Assembly: GCF_051014685.1 (NCBI RefSeq)
Contig: NC_135058.1
Coordinates: 7,602,811 to 7,666,810, forward strand
Length of the DNA stretch: 64,000 nt
Direction: 5' to 3'
Source of the DNA: Ptiloglossa arizonensis
Lineage: Eukaryota > Arthropoda > Insecta > Hymenoptera > Colletidae
Numbering within the stretch: the first letter of the stretch is position 1; the number at the start of each line of letters is the position of its first letter. The notes beneath the pieces were generated by a model. The model searched no databases, had not been told where the DNA came from, and saw nothing but the letters and a program-made list of their open reading frames with translations. Shown one piece after another: positions 12,172 to 25,118 of the stretch. The translations under genes were made by a program, and so were the position numbers.

Positions 12172-15100
12172 GTAAGAAAGTAACGAGAGTGGGGCGAGAC
12201 TGTGATGAAACGACTCAAAGTCTGTTCGAAGTTGTCACGGACCATTCGGGCACAGTTCGAAGTTTACGTGCACGCCATACGATTCGCTAGTTAAGGTTCT
12301 ATGACCCTGCGGGTAATATCTTCTGGCAGTAACGACAGTAGATCTTAGAGTTCCAACATTTTATTGCAATGACCAGGCTGCACGTAGCAGCCGGGTTTAG
12401 ACTGATACTGCAGAGGCGGTCCGTGTTTAAGCGAAGGTTCTCGTTAAAATGAAAGTGTTTTGTGTAGATTGCAATAATCTGCGCGCCACTCTCCGACTTA
12501 AACTCGCGTAACGAGCGGATAAAAGTTTTTAGAGTACTTGGCCGACGATTGTAGGATATAAGACAATGTAATTGTCATAGATGCAATTTGTGCGAGGAAG
12601 TTGCGTAACAGTTCCCTTCGACGTACGACCGTTTTGGACTTTAAAAATTAATCGGAACGTAAATTCACAGTGGACGTGGTCAATTCGAGAATCGATGTCG
12701 ACGATTTTCATAAACGAGGATTAATTCAACGACGAGAATCAATTCAACGACGATTTCGTTTTCGTTTTTAAATCCACACATTTTTCTAGACTTTGGGAGA
12801 TACTTGGGATAACTAAACAATGTTAAAAACAGTACGAATCGGTTCGCGTTTGGATTTATTTTTATGTTCAGTGTTTCGAAATTTCCTTTAAACGGTAACG
12901 TTGAGAAAATACCAGAGAAAATTAAAGCGATCAATGAACATTCGACGAGATTACCCGAGAAGGCCAGTGGTCGACTAAATTTCGAATGAAACAGGAACGC
13001 GCGTATCGTTGAATTTTCGGCGCGAATTTACAAATTTGCATTCGAGTCGACGTCGGCGCGTTCGTGGACGAAATATCGAAAGAATAACTTTTGAAAAGTT
13101 TCGACCGATTCCGATGTATTCCACCGTCGGAACCGAACTTCTTATTTCCCTTTGACGAGGCTCGCGAGCGACCTGCCATAACTCAAAGACTCGGTAAGGA
13201 CTAAGTAGGTTCGTGCAATTAAATTCCGTCGAAACTTCGGTCCGCCATAAATTTGAGGGAGCGAATGTTGTTCAAGTGCAATCCTTTTGGCGCCAAAGAA
13301 ACGAGTTACGTTTGTGTACGGCACCTAGTTACGTTTGTGACGGAAAATTAGATTAGAAGGAAACTCGAAATATTTCCCTAATTGGCAAACGTACGTGGCT
13401 GCACGGGCAACGTTTGTAATCAAAGGCAGTTCTCTGATTCGCGTCTGTCAGAGCACCGGCGCTGGTCCGTCCTCTTCATATAAGGGCACCGCCTCGGAAG
13501 TTTCGTATTGACGATAAACACCGACTATTAAAGCGAGATCGATCGACGTTGGCTCCCTTTAAACCCTTTCCCATTTACAGGAAACGACGAGTCGCTGCCT
13601 TTGAATTAGCCTGTTTTCTGCTCCAGTAACTCGCGCCGTATCGAAAACCCCTACGACAAATGATGCTCGTTTATGTCGCGAAATTTCAAACCCTTCTTCC
13701 CGCTGCCCTGAAAACCACCCAAATGGTGGTCGACACAGTTTCGCAAATGGTCGTTCGTCATAGCTTCGTTCTGTTGCGCGTTTGCGTCTGCTTTCCCCGT
13801 AAACGTCACTTCGATGACATCGGCCTGGACACCGAAATAGAAATTACAACCGAGCGAAACCGTACACCGAGCAGTACCGAGAGGAAAAGCGAAAACGATT
13901 CCGCGTCTCGTTATTCAATAACGATTTTCTTCTCTAATTGCGTTTCGCGTCACGACGTTGCGATACGATGGAATTTTGTCGACGATTCGGCGACACAAGT
14001 TCGAGAAGAAACGATTGTTTCTCGATTTCAAGATCTATAGAGCTTTAGGTGCGTTTACGAAGCGACGCGGTCGTAAGATCGTCCGAAGGGCAATGTATAC
14101 AAAAATTCTCGGTAATTTCGAAACATCTACAAAGATAACCCAGCTGAAAATGTGATTTATCGTCACGACTTTTTTCTTCGCGAGTTTCGCTATGCGTGAA
14201 CAATTTTCTCTAAAATCTTCCGTATCGTTTGAGCTTTTTTTTAAATATCTACCATTCGTGGTTTCGTGTTTTTATCGAAATTCCAGCATCGAAACTATCA
14301 ATCTTTTAACCCTTTGATCCAAATCGTCGGGCATTTTGTTAACTCCCGAACGCTTTATCGAGCGTTTTAGTACGACTCGCTTTTTGTCGTTTCGTCGTTG
14401 GAACGGAAACACGGCAGATATTCGATAACATCTTACGACCCTCTTTAGATTTTCCCTTCGCTCTCGATTTTCTCACGCTGCTTTCGGCTATCAACTTTTC
14501 GATATTATAAGTTGCACCTGAAATTGGATGCATCGATTTTCTCCGATACATGCGCGACCACTTACACGACGTATTTCCAACGTACGAGAAAGACACCGCA
14601 TTTTCCGAGCATAGATGGAAACGTTTCCCCGACAGAAGCAACGAGAAACAATACGATATTAATTTCCCCGTGCGCTGTCGCTGTTTCACAATTTTCATTC
14701 CTCTTATTTGCTCGTCGTACTTACACTCTCGCGAAACACCGTGCGCGGTGTTTTTCAATTTGTTTCGCTTCGAAATATTGTTTCATCGGTTCGCTCGGGA
14801 CTCTTTTAAAAAACGGTAAACTCCACGGATCGAGGAATTCGAGAACACAATGCGTAAATCGTCGTCGCGAGGCATTTTAATGGCTTTTCGTGGCAGACAT
14901 CTTGTCTCCGAGGAGTGAGCCTTCGGAATGCGCTCCATTAATGATATTAAAAGTGAAATTAAGCGAACCGTGGAAGAAAAGAAAATAGAATTAAATCTCG
15001 ACGGAGGACGAAACCAAAGAGAATAAGTTCATCGTGTTCCTTTTCGGTTTAAAAGTAAGATTGCCCGTTTCCTTGGAATGTTTCCCCCGTCTTTTCCTCT

Positions 15101-16379
15101 TAATATACTGTCCCTTAATAACGAGGAAGTCGAAACCGGTTGAAACTCGGAGACGGAGAAGTATTATTCCGTTGTTTCGAACTCTTTAACCTCGATAATC
15201 GATCGTAGACAATAAAGAGCGGAAGCAACTTCGGTCTTCGCAGAAACGAGACTTATAAACGGTAAGTAATATAGCATTAAACGCTGGGAATCGTATTTAT
15301 TTCCCTTTCGAAATTACGAATAAGGGAATACGAAAAAATATGATTATTTTCGCGTGAAATTATCGAATTATTATTTCGTTCGAGTACGATTCAATCCATA
15401 TTTTACGACACGATAAAATATTACTTTCAATGCAATTGACGCATTGCGGTTTATTTCGCTTTTATCGTAATCGAAAATGGCGATTAATTATTAAATTTCA
15501 ATAATTGCGAGTAAATTACAATTCGAACAACGAGTAACGCGGCCGAAATTACATTGTAAGAACGAATTATAAATAAAAGGAATTTTCAACAATTATCCGT
15601 AGAGGTGGAATATTTTCATTCAATTTTCATACTTTAAGCGATACGTTTAACACGATTATGGACAGTTTGAGTTTCTTTCGCGAAACATGTTCGCAAACAC
15701 GTCCCTCCTTCAGTTCGAAACAAGACACAAGGTAGTTCGTTCCTTGATTAGTAATCGTGAGCCACGTTTGAAATCCACGGTCGTTAACGGAAAAATGTGT
15801 GCTCGTAAAAAACGAAAGAATAATTCCAGTGTACGGTACAACGGACCCGTATACCCAGCGATAACGTTGCCGCATCGCGTCGCACGCGTCAAATGCAAAA
15901 TTCGATTTCATATTGCGATTCATCCAATTAACCGATAAATATACATTATCTAAAACACATTTAATATATTCATTCGAGCATTCCCATTAATTCGTTAAAT
16001 CAATAATAATCAATGCCACCTATAATCACTTCGGAGCTAATTATTACCGAATTAATCACACGCGATAATAACGTACGCTTCGACTACTTTCGTTATTAAT
16101 TGATCAGGAATATCTATTACCCTACAATAGTGATTACAAGTATCGTTGGTTCCTCGTGGCGTAATCCCGCCGTGTTCCCTTTCCCGATACACAATCCCCT
16201 GTACGGTTCGTAGACAATTTGAAATAAAATTCCAAAGTAATCGCTCGTCGAACGGGGCTCCACGCCGTGGAATTCGAGCTGCCAAAGGTTTGCGTTTTCG
16301 GTCCCACCGAAATCGTGCGATCTCCGCATTTATCCAAGCCTCTTTCCACACTCGGTTGCTCGAAGAATCCGTGCACAAG

Positions 16380-17140
16380 GTGCAAAGTTTGAACGCGGGT
16401 GCGCGGGGCCGTAGGTTAAAACAAGATACGTGTTTCGTTTCGCGATGCGCGCTGCTTGAAATCGTTGGTCCGGAATGTTTGCATGCGCCACGAGTCGATG
16501 GGGAGGGTAGGTGGATAGAGGTCGCGGGTGAGGTGGAATCGTTGCGAAACAGGTTCTCGTTTTACCTGGAGGATGCTCTCGAAGAGCGGAACGCGGAACG
16601 CGGAACGTTTTCCAGGTTTCGTCGGAGGTTGCACGCATTCCCGTGAAATCATTCGTGAAATCGCAACCATCCGACGCCCTCCGCCTCGACTTCGGAACAC
16701 AGGGTTCGCCTACTTTCGCGAACGCGATCCGTTCTTCTCCGTAACGGTGGGAGGGGTTTGCGCGGAGGATAGAGTTGGGGACCGTGGGGGTAGAAATTAA
16801 AGGAACAAACCCTTCTCTCCTCCGCGTTACGCATCGACGGAGCGCGGTAACGCTCGGAGAGGAAACCTCGAGAATAACTCGCGCGCGTGCAAGTTTTTCC
16901 GGTGAGGTCGGTTCGAAGTGTGGATGTTCAACGGTGGGGGGTTAACGTCGATCGTAGGGCTATTTTTTTTCTCGTTTCCTCGCTTCCCTATCGCGTTGAG
17001 CGCGCGAGACGAACGGACAAGAAATTCTAGAACTGCCATGCATCATCGACGAAGTGTATCCGGTAAAAGCTGGGCTGTGCGGGTTAAAAGGAACTTTTAG
17101 CGAGTTCGGAGAACGAACGGACCGACGCGACGGTGGCGCG
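16380..17140. promoter_or_regulatory. G-rich, CpG-dense block with a small tandem repeat
   Basis: The block is strongly G-rich on the + strand, with runs such as gggaggggtttg and ccgtgggggtag, and CpG-dense. A 7-bp unit (gcggaac) is repeated three times at 16586-16607. Overlapping open frames on both strands are explained by the composition. It is a candidate regulatory or structure-prone region, with nothing gene-like that I recognise. Confidence 0.25.
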
Positions 17141-18822
17141 CGAAGTGAAGTCGAATTTAAAGCGGGACGTCGATATGTACGTGTATAATGTATCTGAAAC
17201 GTTTGATTTGGAAATGCGCCCGATGGGCTAGCAACGCTTGTCGGAAAGAACGGAATTAACGCGGTCTTCGGTATCGATGGGTGTTCGAACTGTTTTTGAA
17301 GTTTAGGCGAGATGCGGTAATTTTTGGTTCTCGAGACGGTCCATTTTGGAAATTATTTATCGTAGTTCAACGAGAGATTATTCTTAACCGAACGGACGAT
17401 AATTTCACAAATTACCTTTTAACCTAAATTCAACGCAAAGATCGAAAGTTGATTTATTCTCTTCGAAAGACATATTTTCTTACACTTTGAAACACTCTGT
17501 TCGCGACGTTTCTATTTACTATCCTTACGTGATTCGACTAATGGCAACGGGGATCGGTATACGTTCGCCGAAACCGTATTTTAAATTTTATTCGAATAGG
17601 AATCCGCAGGAATATTTATCGGAACGATGCTCAACGTTCGCAGAAAGCGTTTCTTTATCCGCGTGGAAAGAATTGTACGTAGGATTTGGCCGTATCTTCG
17701 CAATCCTTCGCGCACTAACGATTCTCGTGAATTAGACGCCAAATAGAAAACGACTTCCCGTTCCTCCCCATTAGAAAGGGGTTGCCACGGTAATCGTGTA
17801 TTGTTACGAAACGTACATGCATATCTCTCGGTGCGTGGTTACGTTCTTATTCCTGTTTAGCGAATAGTCGTGCGAACTGCCGCTTCTACACGATATTTCA
17901 GTCCTCGATAAGGATAATGGGAAGTTCCGACGCTGAATTAACGGAGGACTTGCCGGGTCGACGCGCATTAACGAAGTAATTTACGAATACTTCTCGGTAA
18001 CGGTGGGTTATCCCCCTCATGTGTCTCTGAGAACCTTCCGCAGACCATTCTTTTCCCAATGTTATTACGCTACTATGGATAAAGGACATTTCTATACCGT
18101 TACAGGCTGTGACATCGTTCGCGAAGCTTTCGCCAGTTTCTTTCCTCTTTTTCCTTCGTTTTACATATTTTGTTTGCGTTACTGGCTCAAATTGTGTAGG
18201 TAATTATTTCGAGTCTACGAATTAATCCCTTCAGATACGTTGTTTTTAAATTATTCCAAATACCGTGACACGAAAGTATGGACTAAAGTTACGTAGCAAC
18301 ATTGACACAGGATTGGTGTATCTCGTGGATCGATATCGGTTTGAATTTTGTTCTTTCTTCGAAAAAATAAGAAATCGATTCGAAGACGTCAATTGATGCA
18401 CAAAATGTGGATAATCTGGTTAAATATTCCGTTTCGAACAAGTATCATCCTCGAAAAGTTCTTTGAAAAGCAGCGCAAAGTAGGAAGTTCAACGTAGGGA
18501 GATTATCCCGTCGAATAATTAATCAGTGCAGAAGTAGACGGGGATTAAAGTCGTGTTTCAAGTTTTTATCTTTCAGCGCGTTGTAATTTTTTTTTTTTGC
18601 TAAACTTCTGTTAGAAGATCACGCGGTACATTTTCGTCTGCTTTATTATAAATTTATATTTCTACGTATTACTTGGAAACTCGCGACACGACTGAGAACT
18701 TCCCCGACCATACTTTACGCACAATACACGGCAAACTCTAACCTTATTTGTTTTCGACGAGCAGGCAGAAATTATAAGAATATAAAATCATCCAATACGT
18801 TCGTTCTATGTTGCATTCTTGA

Positions 18823-18978
18823 TCCCTACAATATTTTAACGATGTATATACTGACAAATATTTCAACATCGAAGAAAGAAAAGTCTACTTCAAAGGAAGG
18901 AACAATCCCCACGGAAAAAGATATAAACCATATTGAAGTGACAAAGTAAAAGAAGCTGAAATTTATCGTCACCAAATT
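18823..18978 (+). mobile_element. Decayed piggyBac-like transposase fragment
   Basis: This CpG-poor stretch contains an open frame without ATG reading SLQYFNDVYTDKYFNIEER and then KVYFKGRNNPHGKRYKPY before a stop at 18934. The spacing of a YT..Y.NI.E segment, a FKGR motif and a following Lys/Tyr-rich K-P segment resembles the core of piggyBac transposases (ISIDE, then F+GR, then a Y-P-KP stretch). The aspartate of the usual IDE is Asn-Ile-Glu here, and the frame is broken by stops downstream, so it is a dead fragment if real. I could not find inverted termini or TTAA flanks that belong to it. Confidence 0.35.
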
Positions 18979-19949
18979 TAGTGATCAGAAAGCAAGAAAT
19001 AAACTGGTATTCTAAAATCTGTTAAATTTAACCGATCTATAGAGTCTCGTGTCTTTTAATAGCTATTTGGAGTATTAAATTTACAATGGAGGAACCATTT
19101 TAAGATTATAGATCGATTATCGATACTTGATTGCGATAAATATTCCAAGTCGTTTCGTCTGGTTAATTGTACGGATGTACGGACCATCAACTTTCATCGT
19201 TCTTGGTAATATTTATAATGCTCACTTCCAGATCGACAGAAACGTTTACGCGCGACAGAAACATTCGTCTATCGTAATTTCTAATAAGCAATTCTTGCAG
19301 AAGTATTTCCCAAACGGTTAGACGACAACCGATACGTTCGGTAAGGTACGCGCGTAAACAGCGAGGAAATTGTAGATAAAACGTCCGGTACACCACCGAA
19401 AATGACCTCTTTATCTCTCGGGTGGTTCAAAGCGGTCGTCCCGTAGCGGCCATGACGGCGAATCACCTTGTCGCGGGGACGCACGCGTCACGACGCTGCG
19501 TGGCGCTGGTCAACAATGTCGGGACGCGATCGTAAAAATTATATCGTCCCGGTGCAATCGCACGCGGAAGATTTCGCGGTCGATGGTGTCGCCAGCGAGA
19601 TTGCTCGCGACCGCCCGTTGTTGTACTCGCGTCCCTTTGTTTAATTGCCGGCGAAGTAATTACTCCGGGGATATGGGGCCAGTAAAACGTACGCGTAATA
19701 AAAACGGGAATAACTTCGGAGAACGGTTACTCGCTCTTCTTCCACCAAGCGCGCGATACCTAATAACGTTTTAATCGTTACGCGATACTAATCCGTATCC
19801 TCGTACGGTATAATTTATCGCGCGAGTCTTGATCGCGATTGCCGAATTCATGTAATGCCTCTTTCGATTTCGTGGTCGAGTTTCCACGACGCGAATTCCC
19901 GAGAACGATCCACGTATAATTTCTCCTTCGTTTGTAGAAAATGAAAATT

Positions 19950-20160
19950 TCGATCGTAACGTTTCATTTTAATTGCCCACGGTGATTTGTAATCTCGGCG
20001 ATTTTTAGTAACTCGCGTGGTCACGATGTAATTCGAGGTAAACCGTAACGTTTCGTTTCGTTTCATTGGACTTCGGTGACTCGAGCGGTCGCGATCCAAT
20101 CGAGAGAACTTGTAACGTTTCATTTCACTCGGCTACGGTGATTTATAACGTTACCGATTT
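19950..20160. repeat. Diverged tandem repeat, about 67-89 bp period
   Basis: The segment gtaacgttt(c)attt followed by a cacggtgatttgtaa-like block occurs three times, with anchors near 19956, 20045 and 20112. Copies have drifted by substitutions and indels. It is a simple intronic tandem expansion. Confidence 0.6.
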
Positions 20161-20509
20161 TCGTCGTGGAAGTAGCCACGGTGTAATCGAGAAAGGTTTC
20201 CTCCGATCGCGTTACAACTATTAAGAAAGAGAAAAAAAAAAGGAAGAAGAATTGTTCGCGAACACGAGAAGTTTATCACAGTGGAGCTTATTAGCCTCCA
20301 AGTGTGCCACGTAACGAAGCTTGTGCCCGTACCGAGATTTATCTGCTTATCAACTTCAATTCCCGCAGCGGGTGGGAGAGTAACGAAAATATAATATTCA
20401 AGAGGTGCCCGAGGTGGTAACTTCGAAGCTTGTCCATTGTTAATCGTCTGAAAAGTTAAACGCATATTTGTCGTACATAATATCCGCGAACTGTCTTCCA
20501 AAGTTACGG

Positions 20510-21130
20510 TCACGCTCTCGCACTGCGCGCACTGGCGATACGGTGAAATGGATCGGGTCTGAAACTTCCGGCCAGCCGTATCTCACGGTGGAACTATAAT
20601 TTAAGAATCAAAGGACTCGCTCGACGCCACGTCGTCCTCCCTTTCGTTACAATTTTACGTTCACGTGGAACTCGGCCGCTTGCTCTTGCTTTTGGGGATC
20701 GCTGGGTGGTCCGAGTGCTCGGAGCGGGTAACGGTAACAAGCTCGATTGAAACTTCCTTTAACGTGCATTATTAACGAGCAATCGCGAAACGCCGCGTCA
20801 TCGGTGACCCAGATGCCACGGGGTGGGGCGCGAATTCGGTTCGTTATCGTATTATGTTAATTAAGAACGAGCTGGTCCACCGTTGGTCGAACGTTAAAGG
20901 GTTCCCGGAGACATATTCGTTATCTCGCGGGTCATCGATTCCGACGTTGGTACCCCCGAGGGGATTCGCGACGGTGGTCGGCCAAGTCGGCGACGACCTG
21001 GAGTTAACAGCGCGAGTTTAAAAGTGATTTATCTCTGATTTATGGAGGAAGGAGCCGGGGGAGGGGCGGAAGCCGAAAGTTTCTCGGCTCCTCGGCGACG
21101 AGGCGGAAAGAATTATCGGCCGGGCACAAT
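20510..21130. promoter_or_regulatory. GC-rich block, candidate regulatory DNA
   Basis: Composition changes from the surrounding CpG-rich but AT-balanced intron to a GC-rich block with several non-repetitive stretches (for example the run from 20805 around gtcatcggtgacccagatgcc and the ggagccgggggaggggcgg run near 21051). No protein family is recognisable in any frame. It is recorded as a candidate regulatory region on composition alone. Confidence 0.22.
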
Positions 21131-24100
21131 GGACAGGCGGTGATATCGTTTACACGTCGAATCCCACGGCCGTTTGTTCGCCGCTGAGATCGGTGGAAAA
21201 AGGACAATGGTGGTCTCTTCGTCTGTTAAGAAAAAATTTCGTATGTTCCGCGATCTATGCACCGCCCTAGGGACGAAGGAACGAGAGGAACCGGAGTATA
21301 CGACGATCCTAAATCTCGCATAGTCTCGACCGGGTATAAAGTTCAAAGGTCGCTAGCTCGATTTTGTAAGAAATAATAATCCGTTTGCGTTCTTCGTGTA
21401 CGAAGTTCGTGACGCTCGGAACGTTCCAACGATGGATATTTTTGATCCAATCGAAGAACGAGTAAATCAGGCGCGAAATTCTCCCGTGAAAATTCATTGG
21501 TTCACTGCCCCGTGGCAGTTTCCAGTACGGTGATACGGATCGTAACGAGGGTAGCATTAACGAAAGTATCTCGAACGGGATACATAGAAACGTACCATTC
21601 GACCATTCGCCGCAATCGTTCGTTGCGTTAATTCGATTGGTTCGTGATTATATTTGATCGATTTTAATCTACCGAGTTATTAAACTGTTCCACAATGGTA
21701 GAGGACATTCGCGCGACTAGGAATTCGGTAGAAACACGGGTACGTTGATTTTTTGGATTTTTTTATTCGTTTCTCGCGCGAGGAGTCCCTTGTTGGCTTC
21801 GATAGAACGGGAACGAAGCGCGATTGGAATTTCGTTCGCCCAGCGACGAGCGATAATTTACTTTATGCGCGTTCTCGTGACGCGCGATTACGGATGCATG
21901 CATAATTGATCCAGAAGCATTTCCTTGTCACTGGTAAACATTCGTCTTGGTTTCTTTCGCACGGTTCCGCGAGCTCGCGAAATCTTGCGGTGAAATATTC
22001 ATGCTGTTGGGATTCGAGTCTGTCGGCGTAATCCGTGCACGATTCGCGCGCGACGTCGATTCAAAGTGGAAGAGGTAACCTCGTTTCGCGCGGACGAAAC
22101 TTTCTTCTTTCGTCTCTGCTGACGTCCCTCTCTTTGAATTGACATCGGGACATCAGACGATGCCCTATTCCCCGGAGGAATTTCCTCGAGTAACCTACTG
22201 GCGAACAGACTGCGCTGTTTAAATAAAATTACTTCCACCGGACGACCAATTCCGAATTAACCCGAATCCCCGAATTTTGTCATTTCGTTTCCAATCGATC
22301 TTACGTTCGACCGGGTGCTTGATTGCGCTCGACTTTTATCATAGCGCTGTATCACCAACGCTCGATTGATTGGAGTTTCGCATAGACCGATTCGTGACAT
22401 ATGAACGCAAATTCAAAGGTGAACGGTTACGAACACGATGAACGAATATCCGCGAACAATTGTACCCTGTGAATACGTTTAACTCGCTCGATTCCGGGTA
22501 CAACTGTAGTTTGGGGAAAGTATCGTAGGATGCGTTACATACATTCGCTTTCATACAGCGTATGTAATAATAGAGCAAGTGTACGAATTTTGAATTTTGG
22601 AGTGCAAAATTATTTTATTGTTGTACCAGTATGCCATATACGTCTGAATGCATATTCGGGGTAGAAAATATTGTCAGCTGGCTTCGAAAGATCCGAGAAA
22701 AGTATCATTGAACAAAATTGTTTTTGCGGTGTATTAGGTATACGAAACTATTTAATGTTCGTACGAAACGTTTCTCGTATAGTTGCGACTAAAGGAGATA
22801 ATTATGTGGTCCGTTTCAGATGGAACCCTCGGTATGGAAAGATTATTATAACTATGGAGTCTATAAATTACAGAGTTCAGAGTTCGAGTAATTTCTTAAC
22901 AGATAACCGAGCGAATATTTCTTTAATGGATTCGCGATGCGGTAGGTCCAAATGTGCGGTGTATTTTACGCAAGAGGAACAGTTTAACTTCCTAATTAAG
23001 GTTGTACGGATCTCCGATTAAGCCGTACGAACGTAGCTCACGGATGTCCAAGGACCACTCTTTATAATGCATTAATCTAATTCCCGATGCGATAAGATCT
23101 TCGTGACCTGCTTCCATCGAATTTACAGCACACGTTTTAAACTTAACTCACGTCTTCCGTTCTTGTAGTACATTCGTTACTACTCATTATTACGGTATTA
23201 ATATTCAACCTTATCGCGATTAACGCGTTTTATAGCTTATTTGTTTCCAGAACCGGTAAACCACGAATATACGTGAAACCCACCTCGGTAGGGATGGAAA
23301 TAGAAATAGACACCGATAACATCGAAACGAAACATCTAAATTAAAAACAAGCCGAAGGAAACTATTCACCCCAAAATAATGTTCATCGATCCTGACTTTC
23401 CCGATCGTTTGTTTCCACGTCGTGTTAAACGAACAGAGAAACGTTCAAATGGAAAATGAAATTTCCTTTAAACGTCAGAGAAATTCTTATCTCGCCAAAA
23501 ACCATAAAAATATTTCCTCCCTACGTTACGAGAGTCCAGAAACTCGACAACCGTTAAAAAAATATCTTTCTCGTTCTCGATTTTTTTTCCAAACTTTCAT
23601 TACTTTTCCGCCATTCCTTTTTCATTCCACTTTCTCGGAAAATTAGTTTCCAACTTAACGAATTAAGTGGAAAAGAAGCACAAAGTTCGAAGATAAATTG
23701 CAAAAATGACCTTAGCGTTCGACTCGACGGCCCTTTAACAGCAACCGGAAGCAAAGAGGCATCGGCTGTCCGAGGTCTCGACTCGAGTGCCTTCAGCCTT
23801 GATTGCACGATTCATAACGCCTTGGATTCGGCGTGTTCGACCTTCTTTACTATTTTCCACCTCGGTTTATCCGTTCTAGACATCGTCGGAAGCTTTCGTT
23901 CGCGACGGATAGCTCGTTACAGGCAAAAGAAAAGAAACAGAATGAAATTTACACAACCGAAAGATGACCGCGAAACGCGTCGTTGAAGAAACGAGGCCGA
24001 CTGGAATGTATTTTTTTCTCAGAGGCCACCAATTCATCCGTAACGACAGTTTCGACGAACTCGGTATTTCCCGAATGACTGCAATTTAAATCGCCCTTTC

Positions 24101-24905
24101 GTGCTGGTTACGAGCCTCGAAACGAGACGCGAAAACGTTTGGAATTATCCCGATTCAAATTAGCGCCAGCTATTCGCCGAGCCAACAGTCGCGGACCTCT
24201 GTCGTTAGCGAGTTGTTTCTTTCTCGGGTTTTATGCGATAATCGCGGATGTTGGTACAAAGCTGCGCGCGAAAAGAGATTCGTTCCGTTCGGAGATAATT
24301 TTACATCGCGCGGATAATGACGTTTTTTCGATGAGCCCGGTTATTCGAACGCCCCTGATAAATTTATTCCCTCGTATCGATTACCACGGTAGCTGGATGC
24401 TCCAGCTGCGGGTGGGAATTATTCATTTTATCGATATTTAAACGCATTCGGATACTATCGCGTGATTTTCTCGCGATATTTGAGTACACGTTTATTCGAT
24501 TATCCGTAGACGTACGATTATATACGGAAACATGTAAAATGTGGGTAGAATCGATTCGATATTGATATCTTATTTTCTACAACTTTGTACATTTCGGATA
24601 CGTTCAGCCTGTGTACGTGATGTGTCTTTAATTTTATGTTTGTCGAAGTTTTGAGCCAGGTTTTGGGTCTACTTTGGAGGGAATCGAGTGAAATAATTAG
24701 CGAAAGTATTTCGTAATCATGTAAAGAAAATTAAGTTTACGATTAGAAACATGTCTACTGATTGTACACCAATCTGAAATACGATTCTTACGTCAGGATG
24801 TAATGTTACTCTATGCTCTGGATAATCCAATAAACTGTAGAATTTCAGTTTTGGAAGAAATGACATAGTACTCGATTAATTGGTATTTGTAATATGGTAG
24901 ATTTT

Positions 24906-25118
24906 CTATATAAATTCTAGGATCACTTTAAATAGACGTTCACATGCTGTAGATGTCACGGACAGGTTTATTGTCATTTGTTCGAAGTAAAACGAGAAAA
25001 TTCTATTTGTAGTATTGCATTTATAAATATACGTTTCTATTAACGCTCTGTCTGTCAATCTTCGTTTATCAAGAATCAGTTCGAGAGGGGATTCGGCATT
25101 CAAAACTAATAAGACCAA
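24906..25118 (-). mobile_element. Decayed hAT-like transposase C-terminal fragment
   Basis: On the minus strand a CpG-poor open frame ends in QMTINLSVTSTACERLFKVI before a stop. The string LSVTSTACERLF matches the hAT family C-terminal dimerisation signature (hydrophobic, P/V-T-S-x-A-C/S-E-R-x-F-S), one of the most recognisable motifs of these DNA transposases. The residue after Phe is Lys instead of the usual Ser, and the frame stops a few codons later, so this is a truncated fossil. Upstream residues in the same frame do not give a clear match, and I could not see 8-bp target duplications or terminal repeats. The surrounding 24.5-25.3 kb is AT-rich and may be the rest of the same old insertion. 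Confidence 0.42.

Noticed and set aside
12347..12458. Open stretch after acgacag reading ILEFQHFIAMTRLHVAAGF, considered as the next exon of a receptor-like gene
   Set aside because: It begins with an in-frame TAG directly after the acceptor, the supposed similarity to receptor C-termini is weak, and the required TYLVIL-type end is absent.
13479..13485. TATA-like tataagg with a GC-rich context
   Set aside because: No initiator at the right distance and no downstream gene of any kind. Single TATA words are frequent in this AT-balanced intron.
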